Both the position numbers and the translations under genes were made by a program. The notes under the pieces were generated by a model. It did no database searches. It saw nothing but the letters and a program-made list of their open reading frames with translations, and had not been told where the DNA came from. Shown piece after piece: positions 25,334 through 33,937 of a stretch of DNA of 64,000 bases (its first letter is position 1; every line of letters begins with the position of its first letter). Source of the DNA: Enterococcus sp. BWR-S5 (GTDB taxonomy: Bacteria > Bacillota > Bacilli > Lactobacillales > Enterococcaceae); contig NZ_JADOEQ010000011.1 in the NCBI RefSeq assembly GCF_016745255.1, forward strand, positions 1-64,000. Direction: 5' to 3'.

Positions 25334-26617
25334 TTAGCCAAACATGAAATAACAAATAATTACATTAATGGCACCTGCCAGCCAGCCCCAAGGGACACCG
25401 GTCAGCATGAACTCTTTTGCGCCTACCTTAGAATAGTTCAATGCCCAAAGGTTCCAAGATTGTGTCGGACAAGTAGACAGATTCATTGAGATAGTTGGAA
25501 TATACATTAATGGGAAAAGTAATGCTACAGGGAAAACACCCATTCCTTGCAGGATTCCTACTGTTGCACTCCCCGCTCCAAAAATCGTCAACGGTCCACG
25601 GAATAAGCCAAACGGAATCAAAATGGCAAAAGCGATTGCCAGCACTAGCGTACTAGTTGGAATAAAATCACCAATTACTGCTTGGAAAAATGGTGCAGCG
25701 ATACCAGATGCCTTATTGAACATTGGTAAGATAAACAGAAAGCCCAGCAGAGAAGCAACATCGACGACACCTTCATAGAAGGTACGAGTAATCAACCGTG
25801 TGCCATCTTTGTAATTCGGCAGCTTACCGCAGACCGCTAAGGCATAAAGAGAGGCGACGATAAATGCCGGGATTGGCTGCCAGCCAAAGAAAATCGCCAA
25901 TACTACTGGAATTACCGGAGTAATCAATGCAAAAATCGGCACATCCTTTGGTTCCTCAATATCCGCAGCAACAGCTGCCCAGTTGTAGGTACGTTTTTTT
26001 CTTAAGCCAAAAATCAACATCAAGATAACCATTAACAGCTGAACACCTAACGCTGTGAAACCAAAACGCAGATAGTTCCAGTCGTATTGATAGTCGGTAA
26101 AGATTCCCTGCATTTGTTTAAACAATACAATGTTTACATACATCCCGCTGCCGACACTCATCAGATAGGAGGTCACTGCTAAAGGCTTTGGTACACCCAG
26201 AGACATCAGAATTGGCAGGACAATGATACCAATCGCAACAACAGCCCCTGCCCCAAAGGTGGAAGTAAAAATCAAAGTAGTAACAACACACAGAAGAATT
26301 GTCGTAAATAGAGGATTCTCACCACTAAGCTCAACAGTCTTTTTAATTAAGCTGGAGGCAATTTCTGTTTCGATTAAAATCCGTCCGAACCAGCTCCCGA
26401 AAATGACGATAACTGCGGTAGCTCCCCAGCTTTCCGGTCCTCCCTGAAAAACATCGACCATGGCTTGATCCCAGGTCAGTTGTCCGCCAATAATACTGAA
26501 AAATACCCAAATAATTGCCATAACGAAAAATCCAACCATCAAGTTTCCACCCTTAGCAGCAAAACGAATCAATAGAAAGTAGGTAATCAATAAGATAACG
26601 CCAATAATAAAGTCCAT
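25334..26617 (-). CDS. Multi-pass permease, ion-transporter superfamily-like
   Basis: This 427-residue integral membrane protein has about eleven or twelve hydrophobic helices. Motifs such as FTSTFGAGAVVAIGIIVLP and the Ser/Thr/Pro hairpin STCPTQSWNLW resemble gluconate/citrate/anion transporters, but I cannot assign the exact family. I start at 26617 (MDFIIGVIL) after AAAGGAGCG; an upstream ATG at 26662 overlaps the previous gene and has no site. By position it should import the substrate of this operon, probably a sugar acid or related organic acid. Confidence 0.78.
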   Translation of the reverse strand: MDFIIGVILLITYFLLIRFAAKGGNLMVGFFVMAIIWVFFSIIGGQLTWDQAMVDVFQGGPESWGATAVIVIFGSWFGRILIETEIASSLIKKTVELSGENPLFTTILLCVVTTLIFTSTFGAGAVVAIGIIVLPILMSLGVPKPLAVTSYLMSVGSGMYVNIVLFKQMQGIFTDYQYDWNYLRFGFTALGVQLLMVILMLIFGLRKKRTYNWAAVAADIEEPKDVPIFALITPVIPVVLAIFFGWQPIPAFIVASLYALAVCGKLPNYKDGTRLITRTFYEGVVDVASLLGFLFILPMFNKASGIAAPFFQAVIGDFIPTSTLVLAIAFAILIPFGLFRGPLTIFGAGSATVGILQGMGVFPVALLFPLMYIPTISMNLSTCPTQSWNLWALNYSKVGAKEFMLTGVPWGWLAGAINVIICYFMFG

Positions 26618-26630
26618 TTTTTTCGCTCCT

Positions 26631-27173
26631 TTATTCCATATTTGAATGTTGCTTTTTCGCATCCTCGTTACTTACATTGTCTCTTTTACTAATCATTAAA
26701 CAGACATAATCAAGGGTAATGTGCAGTGTTTGATCGAATAGACTGCTCAACAACTGAATCGAATGGATACCACTGCCTGTCTTAGTCGCACCCGGTATAA
26801 TCAGCAACTGCTCTGCCGACTGAGCCAACGGGGATGCCGGTTCGCTGGTAATACCGATAATCTCTATCCCTTTCTTCTTTGCTCCCTCTACCAGCTGGAC
26901 GATATTTCCTGTTGTTCCTGAACCGGAGATTGCTATTAGTAAATCGCCGGATTGGATGGACGGGGTGATTGTCTCACCGATAACGTATACTTGATAGCCA
27001 AGATGCATTAACCGCATAGCAAAGCCTTTTCCCTGTAAGCCGCTACGTCCTTCTCCTAGAATGAAGATTCGTTTTTCCTTTTGAATGCGTTTGTTGACAG
27101 CTACTACCTGTTCTTCTTTCACCAGACTGATAACTTCCTGTATTTCAGCCAAAATTTGTGTCATTTCTTTCAT
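26631..27173 (-). CDS. hxlB: 6-phospho-3-hexuloisomerase-like SIS protein
   Basis: This 180-residue SIS-domain isomerase has GEGRSGLQGKGFAMRLMHLG and AISGSGTTGNIVQLVEGA, which match phosphohexuloisomerases that convert 3-hexulose-6-phosphate to fructose-6-phosphate. The start overlaps the upstream stop (ATGA), with GAGGTGAT ten bases before it. Together with the adjacent synthase-like gene it forms the pair of the ribulose-monophosphate route, though here in a sugar-catabolic context. Confidence 0.85.
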   Translation of the reverse strand: MKEMTQILAEIQEVISLVKEEQVVAVNKRIQKEKRIFILGEGRSGLQGKGFAMRLMHLGYQVYVIGETITPSIQSGDLLIAISGSGTTGNIVQLVEGAKKKGIEIIGITSEPASPLAQSAEQLLIIPGATKTGSGIHSIQLLSSLFDQTLHITLDYVCLMISKRDNVSNEDAKKQHSNME

Positions 27174-27790
27174 CCTTTTATCACCTCAATGATTCGATTT
27201 AATGCTTCTTTTGGTTCGTCAGCTTTGGTCACTGCTCCGCCAATAATGCCAATTTCCAATGGTGTATGCTTCAACTCTTCTAAAGATTTTGCAGTCAGCC
27301 CGCCTGCCAAGGCCAATCGTCGGATAGTCGGGAACTTTTGAGTAAATTCTTGCAATGCCTTCACAACATCATGTTCACCGCCGGCATCACTGGAAAAGTG
27401 CAGTGAGTAGATCGCATCTGGATAATGACTGATTTTCGCAATTTTTTCATCTGAACATTCCAGTAAATCAATCAGCATCTCTTTCCCAAAATCCTGCGTC
27501 ACTTCGTAGCAGCTGTCTAACGTAGCAACTGCACTTGCACCCATTACTGTCAGGATATCCGCTCCGGCTTCAAAATACTGCCGAAATTCATAAGCACCCT
27601 CATCAATCGTCTTGATATCAGCCAACAGCTTTGCTTCGCCTTTATACGGAAGCAGCTCATGAACACATGCCAATCCATAATCTTTCGTCAGCGATGTTCC
27701 GATTTCGATGATATCGGCTGTGTTCAGCTGTTCTGTCAGCACCTTTGCCTGTTCCAATGTTACTCGGTCAATTGCCACTTGAATATTCAT
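27170..27790 (-). CDS. hxlA: 3-hexulose-6-phosphate synthase / keto-gulonate-6-phosphate decarboxylase family
   Basis: This 206-residue TIM-barrel enzyme belongs to the OMPDC suprafamily. Active-site signatures are present: QVAIDRV (Asp 8), IIEIGTSL, LLADIKTIDEGAYE (the D-x-K-x-x-D motif) and ALAGGL. Such enzymes either fuse formaldehyde to ribulose-5-phosphate or decarboxylate 3-keto-L-gulonate-6-phosphate; sequence alone does not separate these. The neighbour is a hexuloisomerase, which favours the hexulose-phosphate reaction, possibly in the reverse direction. It overlaps both adjacent genes by four bases. Confidence 0.85.
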   Translation of the reverse strand: MNIQVAIDRVTLEQAKVLTEQLNTADIIEIGTSLTKDYGLACVHELLPYKGEAKLLADIKTIDEGAYEFRQYFEAGADILTVMGASAVATLDSCYEVTQDFGKEMLIDLLECSDEKIAKISHYPDAIYSLHFSSDAGGEHDVVKALQEFTQKFPTIRRLALAGGLTAKSLEELKHTPLEIGIIGGAVTKADEPKEALNRIIEVIKG

Positions 27791-28761
27791 TCGATCCCTC
27801 CATTTATCGTGTAACTGTCAATAAACGCCGCTAGCTTTTCCTGTGTCGGAAGATTCTCGTTATCACTGATGTGGCTCACCTGAATTGCCCCGATTGCGTT
27901 AGCACGTGTCAGGATTTCCTCCATCGGCAGTTTTTCCAATAAACCGGTAATGACACCAACCGCAAAACCATCACCTGCGCCAACCGTGTCCACAACTTGC
28001 TGCAGCTTGAAGCCATACCTATTCTCTTCAAAAATACTGCCATCTGCCAAAAGACATTTCGCATAGGCACCATTTGAACCAGCCTTGACAATTACCCCTT
28101 TTGCTCCCTGTTCCAAATAGAAATCAGCAATTTCTTCTTTCTCCGCATAACCCGTCAGTATAAATCCTTCACCAATACCGGGAAGTACATAATCCGCAAA
28201 GGAAGCGATTTCATTTATTCGTTCAACCATCAACTTTTGACTTTCCCATAACGTTGGGCGCAAATTCGGATCAAAAGTAATCAACACACCCTGTTCTTTC
28301 GCCTTAATGACTAAGGCCTTAATCAATTCATAAGTGGTCTCATTTAATGCCATAAATATACCCGTGACATGGAAAATATCTACATCTGAAAAATCAATTT
28401 TTTCTACAAGTTCCTTTCCTAAATGCGAAGCAGCAGAGCCTTTTCGAAAATAGACAACCTCCGGATCATTTTTTTCCACCTTATTTTTCAACTGAAAACC
28501 AGTAGGAAAATCTGCCGTTGTTTGAATAAATTTTGTGCCTATCCCTTCCTGCTCAAGGTATTCCTGAATGTATTCACCGAAAGGGTCTTTCCCCAATTGC
28601 GTGATATACTCCACCTCATGCTCCAAGCGAACAGCTCCCACAGAGACATTTACCTCTGCCCCAGCTGTAAACATTTGAAAATCCCTAACATCCTTTAACT
28701 TACCGGCTGTTTTGGCGACGAACATTGCCATTGGTTCTCCAATCATTACGATCTTTCCCAT
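27787..28761 (-). CDS. PfkB-family sugar kinase, 2-keto-3-deoxygluconate kinase-like
   Basis: This 324-residue ribokinase-fold enzyme has the N-terminal motif FTAGAEVNVSVGAVRLE, substrate region FDPNLRPTLW and the anion-hole/catalytic signature DTVGAGDGFAVGV. Overall it is closest to KdgK-type kinases, which phosphorylate 2-keto-3-deoxygluconate or related keto-acids. The stop of the upstream isomerase directly abuts its start, and GGAGGG lies before it. The substrate is probably supplied by the neighbouring epimerase and permease. Confidence 0.82.
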   Translation of the reverse strand: MGKIVMIGEPMAMFVAKTAGKLKDVRDFQMFTAGAEVNVSVGAVRLEHEVEYITQLGKDPFGEYIQEYLEQEGIGTKFIQTTADFPTGFQLKNKVEKNDPEVVYFRKGSAASHLGKELVEKIDFSDVDIFHVTGIFMALNETTYELIKALVIKAKEQGVLITFDPNLRPTLWESQKLMVERINEIASFADYVLPGIGEGFILTGYAEKEEIADFYLEQGAKGVIVKAGSNGAYAKCLLADGSIFEENRYGFKLQQVVDTVGAGDGFAVGVITGLLEKLPMEEILTRANAIGAIQVSHISDNENLPTQEKLAAFIDSYTINGGIE

Positions 28762-29490
28762 TCAATTTCCCTCCTCTATGACACGGTTAATTTGCTTTGG
28801 CAGTTCAGATGATTTCATCGGGTATTCAAGAACGATAATTTCCTGATTTTTAATAAACTGTGTCCATTCCACTGTTCCTTCATCCAAAAGAACTGGTTGT
28901 TGCTTTTCATTCATATTCTTTAGATGAATCACATCAATTGCTTGCTGCAGCTCCTGATATGCTTTTTCCGGCGACTCCTTCATCACCAGCCAATTTCCTA
29001 CATCAAAGGTATAACCGATTGGCAGTCCTGACTTATTGATATTTTCCAGTGCTTGTTTTGTCGCTGCAAACGTCCCATTTTCAATTGTCTGATCGTTCTC
29101 AATGGTCACTTTAATTCCTGTCTTCTCTATCAATTCCCTCAGCTGCCTGCTATCACTTGATAGGATACTGGCAACATCTCCTGTGTTCACCTTCATAGAT
29201 ACACCATGAAGCAAATGCAATTCCTCCAACCAAGTAGCGAACGCTGGATTAATCTGTTCTTTCAAAAACAACGATTCCGGTACTGAATACATCATTGTCC
29301 AATTGTTTCTCTTTGCCAGCTCGGCGATCGCCAACAGCTCCTTTTCCCGTTCTTCCACTGTATCTGAAAGCAGCTCTCTTCTAATCTCTACTCCTGCTAT
29401 CGGAAGCTGTAATTCACTTAATTGTTGAATAAATTCTCTTTGAGAAAGATGCTCTTCTTTTACAATGGTGTTGATGAAAATCTTCGTCAT
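28762..29490 (-). CDS. TIM-barrel sugar isomerase/epimerase-like
   Basis: This 242-residue member of the xylose-isomerase-like AP-endonuclease 2 fold has likely metal ligands in KVTIENDQT (Glu), YTFDVGNW (Asp), VIHLKNMN (His) and VLEYPM (Glu). It isomerises or epimerises a sugar or sugar-phosphate; the substrate is unknown. It is the first structural gene of the operon. AAGGAGGAG precedes the start, and a 24-bp palindromic operator lies 32 bases upstream. Confidence 0.78.
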   Translation of the reverse strand: MTKIFINTIVKEEHLSQREFIQQLSELQLPIAGVEIRRELLSDTVEEREKELLAIAELAKRNNWTMMYSVPESLFLKEQINPAFATWLEELHLLHGVSMKVNTGDVASILSSDSRQLRELIEKTGIKVTIENDQTIENGTFAATKQALENINKSGLPIGYTFDVGNWLVMKESPEKAYQELQQAIDVIHLKNMNEKQQPVLLDEGTVEWTQFIKNQEIIVLEYPMKSSELPKQINRVIEEGN

Positions 29491-29521
29491 TGCTTCTCCT
29501 CCTTTTCTAGTTTCGGTTGTT

Positions 29522-29545
29522 TTTTTGGAAACCGGTTTCCAAAAA
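29522..29545. promoter_or_regulatory. Operator O1 for the LacI-type regulator (24-bp perfect palindrome)
   Basis: TTTTTGGAAACC followed by its exact complement lies between the regulator gene and the operon. The ACCGGT centre is typical for LacI/GalR proteins. Related sites occur at 30562 and 30653. Confidence 0.8.
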
Positions 29546-29561
29546 GTGTAAAAAGAAGTTC

Positions 29562-30548
29562 TTATAAAGAACCTCTAATATGTAGTTGTGATGGGATCTC
29601 AATTTGCTCTTCAATTAGTTCCCCGGCAATAATCTCATAGAGAATTTCAGCTGAACGCTTTCCTATTTTAAACGGATCTTGATGAATCGTTGTGATTCCC
29701 GGTGTAATCAACTCTGCCCAGAACCAATCATCATATCCGCAGACACCGCACTCTTTCGGAAATTGAATACCTGCGTTCTGTAAGGTCGCAATCACCTCGT
29801 ATAGCGCATTCCCGTTTGCCGCGAAAAATGCGGTCTTTTTATCCAACGAATGACTTTCCAAGTAGCTCGCTACCTGTTGCTCATTCTTGCGTATCTCAAT
29901 CAGCTCGATTTCCATGTTATGCTCCATTGATTTGTGTTTCATCGCCTCATACCTTTCAAGGCGGACACTCAGATTATCAAGCGGTTCAGTCACATGGACA
30001 ATTTTTTCATAACCTTTTTCAGCTATCAGCTCACCTAGTTGCTTCGTAATGCCATAGTTATTTGAACGAACCGTCGTCCATTTAAAGGTATTCAGTGATC
30101 GATCCAACAGCACAACAGGGATTCCTGCTTCTGATAAAATGGAGAAGCTTTCCAGTTGAGTTGCCACCGGCTGCAGCAAAATTCCTTCCACATTCTGATC
30201 CAACAGCTGAACCAAGGCGCGCTGTTCTTCCTCCGGCGAGTTATCGGTACTCATGATAATCATCTGATAACCCTTTTCTAAGCAAACCTCCTGTACAGCC
30301 TTGATAAGGTAAGAGGAATATAAGTTTTCTATATCGGCAACAATGATACCGATTAATGAGCTTCGTTTTGATTTCAGCTGTTGTGCCTGCTTGCTTGGAC
30401 GATACTCAAGCTCTGCAATCACCTGTTCGATTTTCTTTTTTGTCTTCTCAGACATATGATTGTATTTTCCATTCAAATATCTGGAAATCGTTGCCTTTGA
30501 AACACCTGCTTTTGCGGCAACATCTGAAATCGTAATGTTTTCTTTCAA
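29562..30548 (-). CDS. LacI/GalR-family transcriptional regulator
   Basis: This 328-residue repressor has the DNA-binding domain at residues 5-55 (TISDVAAKAGVSKATISRYLNGKYNHMS) with the hinge helix region SKQAQQLKSKRS, then a periplasmic-binding-type sugar domain (IGIIVADIENLYSSYL, CGVCGYDDW). It resembles KdgR-type regulators. Palindromic sites on both sides of the gene (29522, 30562, 30653) indicate autoregulation and control of the downstream operon, with a keto-acid or sugar-phosphate as likely inducer. Confidence 0.9.
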   Translation of the reverse strand: MKENITISDVAAKAGVSKATISRYLNGKYNHMSEKTKKKIEQVIAELEYRPSKQAQQLKSKRSSLIGIIVADIENLYSSYLIKAVQEVCLEKGYQMIIMSTDNSPEEEQRALVQLLDQNVEGILLQPVATQLESFSILSEAGIPVVLLDRSLNTFKWTTVRSNNYGITKQLGELIAEKGYEKIVHVTEPLDNLSVRLERYEAMKHKSMEHNMEIELIEIRKNEQQVASYLESHSLDKKTAFFAANGNALYEVIATLQNAGIQFPKECGVCGYDDWFWAELITPGITTIHQDPFKIGKRSAEILYEIIAGELIEEQIEIPSQLHIRGSL

Positions 30549-30561
30549 TGTTTATTCACTC

Positions 30562-30581
30562 CTTGGGTACCGGTTTCCTTA
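30562..30581. promoter_or_regulatory. Operator O2, upstream of the LacI-type regulator gene
   Basis: The site reads TTGGGTACC|GGTTTCCTTA, matching the O1 palindrome except for a few bases in the left arm. It is centred 23 bases upstream of the regulator start. Confidence 0.6.
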
Positions 30582-30588
30582 ATTCAAT

Positions 30589-30602
30589 AGTAAGCGTTTT
30601 CT
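30589..30602. promoter_or_regulatory. Candidate CcpA (cre) site
   Basis: AGTAAGCGTTTTCT matches the cre consensus TGNAANCGNWNNCW with one mismatch at the first base. It lies 41 bases upstream of the LacI-type regulator, so carbon catabolite repression of the operon is plausible. Confidence 0.45.
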
Positions 30603-30652
30603 TTTATAAAAGCAACTGATTTTTTGGGAAAAGTGATTAAATAACTGATACT

Positions 30653-30672
30653 TTTGGAAATCGGTTTCTCTC
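30653..30672. promoter_or_regulatory. Operator O3, distal site
   Basis: TTTGGAAATC|GGTTTCTCTC matches the O1 palindrome with two changes near the centre and outer end. With O2 it could support looping. Confidence 0.5.
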
Positions 30673-30773
30673 TCGTTCTTTGCTCATTTTACTATAGAAT
30701 AGAGGAAAATCGTTTAAGCTCTTAGCTTTTCATTGATACACTTTTCTGCCTGTTTATTTACTATGAAGAAAAT

Positions 30774-30809
30774 AAAAAAACAGCCTCCCATCATTGGAAG
30801 AACTGTTTC
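30774..30809 (-). terminator. Terminator of the cation efflux gene
   Basis: On the minus strand AAACAG...CTTCC pairs with GGGAG...CTGTTT, followed by T7, 41 bases past the stop. Confidence 0.65.
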
Positions 30810-30849
30810 AACGATAGGAAAACTGACAATATATCACAGAAAATTATCT

Positions 30850-31785
30850 CTATACTCGCCGATAATTGGGGTCATACTTATCTGTTTCAATATAGATATA
30901 AAGCTTTTTATCTGGAAGTGTCTGCCGAATCTCCCGCTCAATCGTGTTTACAACATCATAGGCGACATCTTCATAGACATCCTCCACATCGATCTTTGCA
31001 GCAACAAGAATTTCAGAGGGGCTAAGGTGAACGGTTTTAACATCTATTAGACGATCGACTTCATCACGAATAAATGCTTGCTTGATTTTGGTTAAATCAC
31101 CGGCGGTTACACTTTCTCCAATAATCAAACTGTAGAATTCCTTTGCTAGAAAAACTGCTGCAAACATCAACAATAAACCAATCAGCAAACCACTAATCGC
31201 ATCAAACATCGCAATCCCTGTAACCATCGTTGCAACTGTTCCTAAAAGTGCAATCAGCAAACCAATCACGGCACAGAAATCCTCTGTAAAAATAATCAAA
31301 ATCTCACTATGGCGACTTTCACGTAGAAATCTCATCACAGATAGCTTTTCCGTATTCAATACCCGGATTTCCTTCATTGCAATGCGCAACGAGCTGCCCT
31401 CAACAATCATACCAAAGATTAATATACCAATAACCAGCCAGGGATTCTCAACATCATGGGATGGATGAAGCAGCTTTTCAATAGCTTCCATGACGCCTAG
31501 CGCACCACCACCAAAGAACAGCATAGTAGCCACGATTGTACTAAAGAAATACTTTGCTCGTCCTTCACCAAATTGATGAAGCTCACTTTGCCCGCGTCCG
31601 GCACGCTTGTTGCCAAATAATAGTAAAATTTGATTGCTGCAATCCACCACACTATGGATACTTTCATTGAGCATTGCCGCACTTCCGCTCAGTGCATACC
31701 CAACAAATTTACTGATTGCTACCAAAATATTTGCACCTAACGCAGCAAGTACCGCAAACATGCCATTCGATTGTTGTTCTGTCAT
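30850..31785 (-). CDS. Cation diffusion facilitator family efflux protein
   Basis: This 311-residue membrane protein exports divalent metal ions (zinc, iron or manganese types occur). About six transmembrane helices are visible: the first pair in residues 10-50 with metal-site-like NESIHSVVDCSNQ (HxxxD), a later acidic/Asp site in FTEDFCAVIGLL, and a C-terminal cytoplasmic alpha/beta domain (residues 215-311). The metal cannot be assigned. It is monocistronic. Confidence 0.85.
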   Translation of the reverse strand: MTEQQSNGMFAVLAALGANILVAISKFVGYALSGSAAMLNESIHSVVDCSNQILLLFGNKRAGRGQSELHQFGEGRAKYFFSTIVATMLFFGGGALGVMEAIEKLLHPSHDVENPWLVIGILIFGMIVEGSSLRIAMKEIRVLNTEKLSVMRFLRESRHSEILIIFTEDFCAVIGLLIALLGTVATMVTGIAMFDAISGLLIGLLLMFAAVFLAKEFYSLIIGESVTAGDLTKIKQAFIRDEVDRLIDVKTVHLSPSEILVAAKIDVEDVYEDVAYDVVNTIEREIRQTLPDKKLYIYIETDKYDPNYRRV

Positions 31786-32036
31786 GACCTGACCCCTCCG
31801 TTCTTTTCAATCGAATTATAGCACCACAAAAAAGTTTTGGAAAAGTATACACACTTTCAAATTTGCCGATTAGTATGGACTGTACCAACTAGTGTTGATT
31901 TGTTATTAGTAACGAAGATTATATCAGCGAGACATTTCTTAATGTCCAAAAAATATAGTCATAAGAATAAGGCTATGATAAACTTATTGCTATAGGAGTT
32001 TCAACATCAAGTAAATGAAATGGAAGGTGGAACATT

Positions 32037-32333
32037 ATGGGACAATTAAAAAGTACATTATCTGTTGCTTCTCAGCAAGCGGACAGAATGTCTCAAGCAT
32101 CAAACAAATTAGCTTCGGTTCAACACTCTAATTCTGAAGCAAGCCGAACAACGATTACAGGAAATACAAATGCCAGTCAAACCATCCAAAAAGCACAACA
32201 AGCAATTCAAAGTCTCGTTACTTCCTTTAATGGAGACATTGGTAATATTACTTCGGTTGCTTCTGAGTTTGCAAGAATCGATCAAGAACAGTCTAATACC
32301 TTCAATCCAATAGAGGACCTACGGTTGCCATGA
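32037..32333 (+). CDS. Small type VII secretion partner protein (TIGR04197-like)
   Basis: This 98-residue helical protein is rich in Ser/Gln/Ala without signal peptide or Cys. Such short WXG100-like proteins sit just upstream of LXG toxins and act as targeting partners for the type VII secretion system. Pattern match and operon position support this: it overlaps the next gene by four bases and leads into an LXG gene. GGAAGGTGG precedes the start. It is the first gene of the toxin cassette. Confidence 0.75.
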   Translation: MGQLKSTLSVASQQADRMSQASNKLASVQHSNSEASRTTITGNTNASQTIQKAQQAIQSLVTSFNGDIGNITSVASEFARIDQEQSNTFNPIEDLRLP

Positions 32334-32704
32334 GGAATGAAGAATTCGAGAAAGAGTCTCAGATACTGAAAGATTTGAGGATAACAGAAGAACAATTAGA
32401 TGATATAGATAAGAAATTACGAGACTATACAGAACTGGAAGATTCGGTAAATGAAGCCTATTTTAAGGAAGAACAGTTCCTATCTCTTATTTTTGATTCA
32501 TGGCACCATTCTGACTTAGCACCTATGTTGAATGAAATGGACGAAGATCAGCGTGAATCTAAGCGATACAGTAATGAGCGATTAGAAGAATACTCTCAGC
32601 AATTGCGACAAGAATATGAACAGTTAGTAGAGAAAGAAGAAGTGTTACAAAAAGAAAAAACAAAATTATCAACTAGTGAAAGGAATAATACGGATGTCAC
32701 TTAA
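32330..32704 (+). CDS. Coiled-coil LXG-partner protein (DUF3958-like)
   Basis: This 124-residue, strongly charged helical protein has extended coiled-coil character (EQLDDIDKKLRDYTELED and the C-terminal EYEQLVEKEEVLQKEK). Proteins of this type accompany LXG effectors and are thought to bind the LXG domain before export. It overlaps both neighbours, and the next start lies inside its 3' end. Confidence 0.72.
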   Translation: MRNEEFEKESQILKDLRITEEQLDDIDKKLRDYTELEDSVNEAYFKEEQFLSLIFDSWHHSDLAPMLNEMDEDQRESKRYSNERLEEYSQQLRQEYEQLVEKEEVLQKEKTKLSTSERNNTDVT

Positions 32705-33926
32705 CATGTATCTAGGGGAAGTAAGGAGTCAATCAAATAGTGCGATTCAACTGGCAAATGCTTATAATGGTGCTCTTGGCTCTATAACAGACAGTTGCCA
32801 TTCATTTCTCAACGCCCCGTTATCAGGAAAAACATATGAATCTGCAAAAAGCTATTTTAATGCGGTTTATCCCCCATTAGTTAATGGACTAAAGATGATG
32901 TGTGAAGCATTGGCAGAGGCCCATCGTAGTTTCCCAGAAAAATTTGAATCTATGGTGGATAGCTGTGATGTTGAAGAAGAAAAACTCATCCAACAAATTG
33001 CTGATGGTGGTAACGTATTGAAAGCCCAATATGCAGCTATTGATGCCTTAGCAAAAGCAGAAGAAGCAGACCCACATATGGAAAAAAGTATTATGAGAAC
33101 CCAAGCACTTATTGCAAAGCTTGAAGAAAAGCTAAAAAATCTAAGAGAATTTAACGCTAAATCTGCTTCAATCTTTTCAAACGTTGAATCGCTACAGGAC
33201 ATGGTAAATCAAGGACTAGCATCTGTTGGGAACAGCCAAGCATGGAATGCCAGCACTGGGACATTCGATATGAGTAGAGTCAATTTATCATGGACTAAAC
33301 CGCTGAATGAGAAGTGGAAAGAGCATACAGAGAACAAAGAAAAAGAACTTGAAAAATATATGGACAAGCTTTCTGAACAGGAAAAAGCAGAATTGCAGGC
33401 TCAATTAGCAAATGCCAGTGAGAAAGAAAAAGCGAATGTTATTCAATCATTTTTTACAGAAAACGGAATGGGTATAGTTCAAGATGTGTCACTATCTGGA
33501 ATTGAAGAATATTTCAATAACCACGGAGAGGCTATTGCCTCAAGGTTTTATAGTGCTAGCGCAAGAAATGTAGGTACAGAAATTGGATCAGCACTGCATA
33601 TTGGTGGGTCTGTCTCTAAAAATCTAGGAAAAGCAATGCCGTTTATTGGGGCTGCTCTGGACTTTGGCAGCCAAGTAAATGACGGAGAAAATTTAGTTGA
33701 TGCAACGAATAAAACTATTCTCCATGCCGTTTCGGGGGTTATTGTGGGGACTGTAATTGCAGGGACTTCAATCTCATTAGCTCCTGTATGGGTAGGTGTG
33801 GTTGCAACAGTTGCTGTAGGTTTTATTGCGAATACAGTAATTGACACAATTTATGATAACGCTCCAAGTATAATTGGAAAGGGTTTGGAATCAGCTGGTA
33901 ATTTTTTTGGCAGTCTATTTAAATAG
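32694..33926 (+). CDS. LXG-domain type VII secretion toxin with glycine-rich hydrophobic C-terminus
   Basis: This 410-residue polymorphic toxin has an N-terminal LXG-type helical domain in residues 1-210 (MSLNMYLGEVRSQSNSAIQLANAYNG). A charged helical linker (WKEHTENKEKELEKYMDKLSEQEKA) leads to the toxin module from residue 259. The module has GTEIGSALHIGG, then Gly/Ala/Val-rich membrane-like segments (about 345-380). This suggests a pore-forming or membrane-acting toxin, not a nuclease, but that is inferred. I start at 32694 (MSLNMYL) after AAAGG. The C-terminal module is repeated downstream without the LXG part. Confidence 0.82.
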   Translation: MSLNMYLGEVRSQSNSAIQLANAYNGALGSITDSCHSFLNAPLSGKTYESAKSYFNAVYPPLVNGLKMMCEALAEAHRSFPEKFESMVDSCDVEEEKLIQQIADGGNVLKAQYAAIDALAKAEEADPHMEKSIMRTQALIAKLEEKLKNLREFNAKSASIFSNVESLQDMVNQGLASVGNSQAWNASTGTFDMSRVNLSWTKPLNEKWKEHTENKEKELEKYMDKLSEQEKAELQAQLANASEKEKANVIQSFFTENGMGIVQDVSLSGIEEYFNNHGEAIASRFYSASARNVGTEIGSALHIGGSVSKNLGKAMPFIGAALDFGSQVNDGENLVDATNKTILHAVSGVIVGTVIAGTSISLAPVWVGVVATVAVGFIANTVIDTIYDNAPSIIGKGLESAGNFFGSLFK

Positions 33927-33937
33927 GAGGAAGAAGC

